From Bradyrhizobium sp. PSBB068 (GTDB lineage Bacteria > Pseudomonadota > Alphaproteobacteria > Rhizobiales > Xanthobacteraceae): 64,000 bases of DNA. The stretch covers positions 4,154,001 to 4,218,000 of the forward strand of contig CP069300.1 of the NCBI GenBank assembly GCA_016839165.1, read 5' to 3'. The notes below the pieces were generated by a model that saw only the letters and a program-made list of their open reading frames with translations, did no database searches and was not told the origin of the DNA. The translations under genes and the position numbers were made by a program. Positions within the stretch are counted from its first letter, which is position 1; each line of letters begins with the position of its first letter. Shown here piece after piece: positions 58,621 to 64,000 of the stretch.

Positions 58621-60687
58621 TCACGCCTCCTCGTCTTCGCCCTCATCCTCATCGTCCTCATCGTCTTCATCATCATCGTCCGTGTCGTCGTCTTCGTCGT
58701 CCGCGTCATGATGCACATGTCCCTGGTCGTCCCACAGCTTGCGGTAGACGCCATTCTTGGCCAGCAGTTCCTCGTGCGAGCCGCGCTCGATCGCCCGGCC
58801 ACCCGAGATCACGATGATCTCGTCCATCTCGACCACCGAGGTCAGGCGGTGCGTCGACCAGATCATGGTGCGGCCCTCGGCGACCTTGAGCAGCGTGCGG
58901 TTGATCGCGGCCTCCGTGGTCTGGTCTAGCGCCGAGGTCGCCTCGTCGAGCAGCAGCACGGACGGATTGCGGATGATCGCGCGCGCGATCGCGATGCGCT
59001 GGCGCTGGCCGCCCGACAGCGTGTCGCCGCGCTCGCCGACCGGCGTGTCGTAGCGCTGCGGCAGGCTCATGATGTAGCGATGGATCTCGGCCTTCTTCGC
59101 GGCGTCCTCGACCTCCGCGTCGGTGGCCCCTTCCTTGCCGAGCCGGATGTTCTCGCGGATCGACATGTTGAACAGCATGTTCTCCTGGAACACGACCGCC
59201 ATGCTGGCCCGCAGCGACTCGCGCGTCACCCGGCGGATATCGACGCCGTCGATGGCGACGCGGCCCTCGTCCGGCACGTAGAGCCGCAGGATCAGGTTGA
59301 TCAGCGTGCTCTTGCCGGAGCCGCTCGGACCGACGATCGCGATGCTCTTGCCGGCATTGAGCTTGAGGCTAAGATTGTCCAGCACCGGCGTCTGCGCCCC
59401 GTCATACTGGAAGGTCACGCGCTCGAACGAGATGTCGTTGGTGATGCGCGGCAGATCCGGCGCGCCGGGACGGTCGGCGCCGCGGGTCGGCTCATCGAGC
59501 AGTTCCTGGATGTGCCGCACCGCCGCCGCAGACGAGATCGACACCGGAATGAAATGCATCAAATGGGCGATGTTGTAGGACACCTCCCAGAATGCGCTCT
59601 CGAAGGTCACGAAGGTGCCGACCGTGATCTGCCCCTTGGTGGCGAGATAGGCGCCGATCGCCAGCACCACGAGGTGGAGCAGCAGCACCGCGATGGTGAC
59701 GGTGCGCTCCACCATGGTCGACAGGAACATGGCCGACGCGGCCTTGGCGCGGACGTCGCGGTTGCGCAGCGTGAACCAGCCCAGCGCCCGGCGCTGCAGA
59801 TTGAACGCCTTCACCACCGCCTGGGCAGCGACATTCTCCTGCACGGTTCCGAGCAGCGCGGCTTCGTTCTGCTTCTGCTCGTAATTGGCCTGCACCGCCT
59901 TCGGCGTCAGGATGCGCGGCCCGATCAGCGTGATCGGAAACACCAGCAGGGCGACCGCGGCCAGTTGCCAGTTCAGGAACAGCATCAGGATGATGCCGGC
60001 GATCAACTCGAAGAACGGCAACGCCGCGCTGTTGGCGAAGGTCTTGACCGAGCCCTCGAAGGCCGACAGATCGATCGAGAAGCGCGACAAGATCTCGCCG
60101 CGCTTGGTGCGGGCGAAATAGGCTGACGGCAGGTTCTGGACGTGCTCGAAGATTCGGGTCCGGACGTCGGCGATAACGCCGGCGGCAAGCCGCGCATCCC
60201 AGCGCTCGTACCAGACCGCGATGATCGAGGTGACGATGCCGGCCACCGCGAGCACACCGAGGATCTTGTAGAGCGCCTGGAAATCCTCCTCGCCGAGCGC
60301 GTCGTCGATCAGGAATTTCAGGCTGAGCGGCATGATGACGTTGAACAACGTCTCGACCACCACCCCGAAGGTGACGAAGGCCAGCGGCTTCCGGTAGTTC
60401 GCCAGGATCGGCTTGACGAAGCCGAAAATCGTCGACAGCGCGCCGGCGGCTTCCTTGGCGGTGAAGACGACGAGATCCTCGTCATCATCGTCGTCATCGA
60501 GCTCGAACTCGTCGTCCTCGTCGTCGTCTTCTTCGTCAGCCGGCGGCGCAGCGGGTTTCGCGGAGGCTGGCGTCGCGGCGGAACCGGCAACGGGCGCGGG
60601 CTTCTTCTTCAGCTCGGGATCGTCGGGCGCCGATCTCGTCGGATCGTCTGATCCAGGAGGTCTTGATGCAGGAGGTCTTGGCGCCAT
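58621..60687 (-). CDS. ABC exporter (fused permease and ATPase) with acidic tails
   Basis: This 688-residue half-transporter has a six-helix type I ABC membrane domain (about 80-400) and one ATPase domain with Walker A GPSGSGKST (453-461), signature LSGGQRQR (about 556) and Walker B VLLLDEATSALD, then STHRL. It should work as a homodimer. Two highly acidic Asp/Glu stretches are unusual: residues 51-71 before the first helix, and the last 28 or so residues. Both lie on the cytoplasmic side and may bind cations or a partner. It lies downstream of the fusion oxidoreductase/methyltransferase gene on the same strand. The substrate is unknown. Confidence 0.9.
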   Translation of the reverse strand: MAPRPPASRPPGSDDPTRSAPDDPELKKKPAPVAGSAATPASAKPAAPPADEEDDDEDDEFELDDDDDDEDLVVFTAKEAAGALSTIFGFVKPILANYRKPLAFVTFGVVVETLFNVIMPLSLKFLIDDALGEEDFQALYKILGVLAVAGIVTSIIAVWYERWDARLAAGVIADVRTRIFEHVQNLPSAYFARTKRGEILSRFSIDLSAFEGSVKTFANSAALPFFELIAGIILMLFLNWQLAAVALLVFPITLIGPRILTPKAVQANYEQKQNEAALLGTVQENVAAQAVVKAFNLQRRALGWFTLRNRDVRAKAASAMFLSTMVERTVTIAVLLLHLVVLAIGAYLATKGQITVGTFVTFESAFWEVSYNIAHLMHFIPVSISSAAAVRHIQELLDEPTRGADRPGAPDLPRITNDISFERVTFQYDGAQTPVLDNLSLKLNAGKSIAIVGPSGSGKSTLINLILRLYVPDEGRVAIDGVDIRRVTRESLRASMAVVFQENMLFNMSIRENIRLGKEGATDAEVEDAAKKAEIHRYIMSLPQRYDTPVGERGDTLSGGQRQRIAIARAIIRNPSVLLLDEATSALDQTTEAAINRTLLKVAEGRTMIWSTHRLTSVVEMDEIIVISGGRAIERGSHEELLAKNGVYRKLWDDQGHVHHDADDEDDDTDDDDEDDEDDEDEGEDEEA

Positions 60688-60913
60688 GAAACCAACCGAT
60701 GCTCCACGGCCGGCATGACCGCAAATCGAAACCGCAGCTGACGACGCTGCAGCTGCAATCCTATGCGATCAAGATGAATTCGGCAAAGCGTTTGGAACCG
60801 CACGACGCGCGGTCACGCCGCCGAGTGGATTCGGGATCACGGCACGGCCGCCGCTTGACGGCTGGTCGGCGCAAGGCCGATCGCCTTGCGTCAGAAGTCG
60901 ACTGTTGCCGCCG

Positions 60914-62974
60914 CTAGTCGTCGAGGTCGGCGTCGACCTTGTCGAAGAAGGAATAACGCAGGCTGTCGGAGTCGGCGTACCACTGCCCCGGCCCCTTGTT
61001 GGCGGCGAGCGTCAGCGTCCACAGCGCATCGGTGCAGTCGCGGCGGTGCATGGACAGGTCGAAGCCGTTGCCGAAGAACAGTTCCGACCACTCCCACCAG
61101 GTGCCGAGCTTCTTCACGCCGCGCAGCAGGTCGTAGCGATCGATCACCGCCGGCGCCATGTCCGAGGTCACCGACGCGAACACGACGCCGGTCTTGACCA
61201 CCCGATTGAGCTCGCGCACCCCGCGCACGACCTGCTTCTCGCCGAGATGGCACAGCGAGGTCTCGAACACGAAGTCGAACTCTTCGTCCTTGAACGGCAT
61301 GTCGGCGATCGAGCCGAGCTTGTTGTACTTCTTGAGTGCCTTCGGCGTCTTGCCGTGGATGTAGCGGTTGTTCTCGATGCCCCAGGCGTCGATGCCGCGC
61401 TCGCGCAGCGCCCCGACCAGCTCGCCGCTGGCGGAGCCGGCGATCAGCAGCTTGTAGCCCTTCGCCCTGCCCCAGACCGTCTTGATCAGGTCGGTCAGAT
61501 AGGCCGGGTCGGTGAAGGTGCGCCAGACTTCGCCGTAGGGGCCGACGCCGCGGTAATTGTCGAAATAGCCACGATCGATCTTGTCCGACAGCGCGCCTTC
61601 GTCCTGCGCGCGGGCACGGCGCAGCCGCATCATCTCGGTGACGACGATGTCGGTCGCGGCGTCGGAGGAATCGAGCAGCCCGTTCAGGGTCGAATCGAAC
61701 AGATAGTCGCCCACCACCACGATGCCGGGATGCTCCTTCGGCTCGGGGCGGTGGTTGGTCATGACGTCACGCACCGGCAGGCCGCCCGGCAGCGCGTTGA
61801 CCGAGGACAGCCAGCGGTGGATCTTGCCTTCGAGGAAATGCGCGCGGGCATCGCCGAGCGAGGCCGGCAGCGACTTCAGCGCGGCGTCGATCAGCTCCTC
61901 GTCGCTGAGATTGGCGTAGGCGAGCGCGTCGGAGCCGGCGATCAGCCAGTTCAACACGCCGTGCTTGCCGACATCGTGGCGCGCGCCCTCATTGTAGACG
62001 CAGCAGCCGCCGAACGCCTCCGACATGAACCAGGCACCCGGGATCTTCTCACCCCAGAACGGCTCGTCGAACAGGATCGAGACGCGCAGATAGTGCGCAG
62101 GACGATCGAAATAGGCGACGTGCTTGACCATCGACTTGCGCAGCTGCTCGCCGTCCCAGCGCATGGTCGCAAGCCAGGAGTGCGGCAGGCAGACCAGCAC
62201 GAGGTCGAAATCGCGCGTCTCGGGCCCCTTGCCGTTCATCATGTTGAGCTGGTAGCGGCCTTCGGCGGTCTTGCCGACCTTGAGGACGCGATGGTTGAGC
62301 TGGATGTCGGCACTGACTTCCGAGCGCAGGCAATCGATCAGCTGCTCGTTGCCGTTCTGGATCGAATACAGGCCGATATAGCCGTCGACATCCATCACGT
62401 AGTTCTTCAGCGCGTTGAGGCCGTTGGTGTTGTGGCTCTCGGTCGCAAGGTCGGAGCGCGCCATCACCTTGAAGAACCGCTTGGCGGTCGCGTCCTCGAC
62501 CTCCTCGTCGAGGATCTGCTCGGCGGTCTTGTAGGCCCAGGGGTGTTCGTTGTCGTGGGCGCCGACGCCCTCGTAATACTCGATCGGCGACACCAGCTCG
62601 GCGCAACGCTTGCGGAACGCCTCGATCGCGGCTGCGGTCTTGGCGCCGTATTTGCGGCGCATGCCGGGAACATCGGCGAGCAACTCGCCGTCGAGTTGCA
62701 CCTGCTCGGCATCCATCGGGATCGTCTGCAGGCCGAAATGCTGGATCAGCTCGCGCAGCGGGTCGGGTCCGGTCATCGAGTAGTCGTAGATCTCGGCAAC
62801 GCCGGCCTCGTACATCGCGGGCGCGCTGTCGAATTTGCGCGTGACGATCTTGCCGCCGAGGCGGTTCGACGCCTCGAAGATGGTGACGCGGCAGAGGTCG
62901 CCGAGTTTGCGCTTCAAATACCAGGCGCTCATCAGCCCCCCGGGGCCGCCGCCTACGATAGCCAAGTCGAGCAT
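60914..62974 (-). CDS. FAD amine oxidase-like / SAM methyltransferase fusion protein
   Basis: This 686-residue two-domain protein has an FAD domain (1 to about 450) starting with LAIVGGGPGGLMSAWYLKRK and FEASNRLGGKI, typical of the amine oxidase / protoporphyrinogen oxidase / desaturase fold, and closing with the FAD tail PGIVVVGDYLFDSTLNGLLDS. The C-terminal part (about 490-686) is a class I methyltransferase with LLIAGSASGE (509-518), acidic E534 in GIEN and MPFKDEEFDFVFETSLCHL. It would oxidise and then methylate one substrate, or act on two steps of one pathway. The frame is unbroken from ATG 62974. It lies 227 bp upstream of the ABC exporter gene. Confidence 0.88.
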   Translation of the reverse strand: MLDLAIVGGGPGGLMSAWYLKRKLGDLCRVTIFEASNRLGGKIVTRKFDSAPAMYEAGVAEIYDYSMTGPDPLRELIQHFGLQTIPMDAEQVQLDGELLADVPGMRRKYGAKTAAAIEAFRKRCAELVSPIEYYEGVGAHDNEHPWAYKTAEQILDEEVEDATAKRFFKVMARSDLATESHNTNGLNALKNYVMDVDGYIGLYSIQNGNEQLIDCLRSEVSADIQLNHRVLKVGKTAEGRYQLNMMNGKGPETRDFDLVLVCLPHSWLATMRWDGEQLRKSMVKHVAYFDRPAHYLRVSILFDEPFWGEKIPGAWFMSEAFGGCCVYNEGARHDVGKHGVLNWLIAGSDALAYANLSDEELIDAALKSLPASLGDARAHFLEGKIHRWLSSVNALPGGLPVRDVMTNHRPEPKEHPGIVVVGDYLFDSTLNGLLDSSDAATDIVVTEMMRLRRARAQDEGALSDKIDRGYFDNYRGVGPYGEVWRTFTDPAYLTDLIKTVWGRAKGYKLLIAGSASGELVGALRERGIDAWGIENNRYIHGKTPKALKKYNKLGSIADMPFKDEEFDFVFETSLCHLGEKQVVRGVRELNRVVKTGVVFASVTSDMAPAVIDRYDLLRGVKKLGTWWEWSELFFGNGFDLSMHRRDCTDALWTLTLAANKGPGQWYADSDSLRYSFFDKVDADLDD

Positions 62975-63099
62975 ATGAATTCCGTCGTCTCCGGCACTGT
63001 CAAACAGCCGGTCTAAGTCACCCTAACAAAGGCACTTTTTTGCCTGAAGGGAAGATGAACAAACTGCGTCCCTGCACCGCAGCAGGAGAAGAAAGCAGC

Positions 63100-63125
63100 A
63101 AAAAGGCCGGCAGAACGCCGGCCTT
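63100..63125 (-). terminator. Rho-independent terminator of rpoC
   Basis: On the minus strand AAGGCCGGC, loop GTTCT and GCCGGCCTT form a 9-bp stem ending in a U-run (plus-strand A-run 63100-63104). It lies 29 bp past the rpoC stop and separates rpoC from the fusion-enzyme gene. Confidence 0.88.
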
Positions 63126-63153
63126 CTCGTTGTTACCGTAGTCTTGCGGAGGC

Positions 63154-64000
63154 CTATTCCGCCGGCGGCAGCGCCAGCGGCTCCGCTTCCGGAGCCGTCG
63201 GCACGATCGCCGCCTGCTGCTTCTCGCGCTCGTCGAGGATCAGCTTGTCGCGCTTGACCGCGACTTCGCGGATCCGCGCCATCGAGGCGCCGGTGCCGGC
63301 CGGGATCAGGCGGCCGACAATGACGTTCTCCTTGAGGCCCTCGAGCGGGTCGATCTTGCCATTGACGGCAGCCTCGGTGAGCACGCGCGTGGTCTCCTGG
63401 AACGACGCCGCCGAGAAGAACGAGCGGGTCTGCAAGCTCGCCTTGGTGATGCCGAGCAGAACCGGCGTACCCGTGGCGGGCTTCTTGCCCTCCTCCTTGG
63501 CCTTGACGTTGAGCGCGTCGAACTCGATCTTGTCGACCTGCTCGCCCGAGATCATGTCGGTGTCGCCCTGGTCGGTGACCTCGACCTTCTGCAGCATCTG
63601 ACGGACAATCACCTCGATGTGCTTGTCGTTGATGAGCACGCCCTGCAACCGGTAGACCTCCTGGATTTCGTTGACCAGATAGGCAGCGAGTTCCTCGATG
63701 CCCTTGATCGCCAGGATGTCGTGCGGCGCCGGATTGCCTTCGACGATGAAATCGCCCTTTTCGACGATGTCGCCGTCCTGAAGATGGATGTGCTTGCCCT
63801 TCGGGATCAGGTACTCGCGCGGCTCCTCGGTCTTGTCCATCGGCTCGATCGAGATGCGGCGCTTGTTCTTGTAGTCGCGGCCGAAGCGGATCGTTCCCGC
63901 GGTCTCCGCGATGATCGCCGCATCCTTCGGCTTGCGAGCCTCGAACAGTTCCGCCACCCGCGGCAGACCGCCGGTGATGTCACGCGTCTTGGCGCTCTCG
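63154..64000 (-). CDS. rpoC: RNA polymerase beta' subunit, C-terminal part (cut by window edge)
   Basis: The frame is open to the window end, so only the last 281 codons are visible. The sequence after the window edge reads [24 protein letters not shown], the conserved region preceding the beta' C-terminal domain, followed by [19 protein letters not shown] and [20 protein letters not shown], which are diagnostic. The protein ends with a short Ala/Pro/Glu tail. The start lies outside the window. It is the core-enzyme subunit and should be cotranscribed with rpoB upstream. Confidence 0.98.
   Translation of the reverse strand, partial: ESAKTRDITGGLPRVAELFEARKPKDAAIIAETAGTIRFGRDYKNKRRISIEPMDKTEEPREYLIPKGKHIHLQDGDIVEKGDFIVEGNPAPHDILAIKGIEELAAYLVNEIQEVYRLQGVLINDKHIEVIVRQMLQKVEVTDQGDTDMISGEQVDKIEFDALNVKAKEEGKKPATGTPVLLGITKASLQTRSFFSAASFQETTRVLTEAAVNGKIDPLEGLKENVIVGRLIPAGTGASMARIREVAVKRDKLILDEREKQQAAIVPTAPEAEPLALPPAE

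Noticed and set aside
58621..58715. Triplet repeats as a non-coding microsatellite
   Set aside because: They are in frame and encode the acidic tail of the ABC transporter.
60905..63016. Plus-strand open frame of about 700 codons opposite the fusion enzyme
   Set aside because: Its peptide is His/Gly/Arg/Asp-rich with no recognisable domain, whereas the minus strand encodes clear FAD and SAM motifs.

Overview
This 64 kb window is chromosomal DNA of a GC-rich alphaproteobacterium, most likely Bradyrhizobium or a close relative in the Nitrobacteraceae. That placement is inferred from protein resemblance, the GC-rich codon use, the secY-adk-rpsM-rpsK-rpoA-rplQ order, and several intergenic repeats of kinds I associate with that group. 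I found no rRNA gene, tRNA gene, CRISPR array, replication origin or prophage.

The left 37.5 kb is a mosaic of short operons and single genes. At 0.1-1.6 kb a cupin gene is followed by a complete IS30-family element sitting inside an older palindromic repeat. Next come an acetyltransferase and membrane-protein pair, pccB, a DUF4260 protein, a PAS/PilZ protein, an exported hydrolase, and an EamA transporter divergent from a MocR-type regulator. An exported CMD-family protein, a class D beta-lactamase and a FlhB-like/FliK-like pair follow. From 12.9 to 16.3 kb a fused MFS/spermidine-synthase-like gene lies between a decayed 3' fragment of the ATP12 gene and the intact ATP12 gene. A multicopper oxidase translationally coupled to a phosphoesterase occupies 17.1-21.1 kb. 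Then come a GNAT protein, a proline-rich secreted protein, an amidohydrolase, an RluA pseudouridine synthase, rarA with a DegP-type protease, an OprO/P-like porin, an HxlR regulator divergent from an oxidoreductase with a clear operator palindrome, an APH-like kinase with an uncharacterised partner, an SDR/DUF1330 pair and a chemoreceptor.

From 37.6 to 56.6 kb, all on the minus strand, is the str-S10-spc-alpha supercluster: rpsL, rpsG, fusA, tuf, the ribosomal protein genes from rpsJ to rplO, secY, adk, rpsM, rpsK, rpoA, rplQ. Its order is canonical. Two oddities are a Lys/Ala-rich histone-like tail on adenylate kinase and two related hairpin repeats in gene junctions.

The right end (57.3-64 kb) holds an FAD oxidoreductase, an ABC exporter with Asp/Glu-rich ends, a two-domain protein joining an FAD amine-oxidase-like domain to a SAM methyltransferase domain, and the 3' part of rpoC, cut by the window edge. 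The rpoBC and str operons, adjacent in many bacteria, are thus separated here by three unusual genes. The fusion enzyme plus exporter is my best candidate for an undescribed biosynthesis/export system; its product is unknown.
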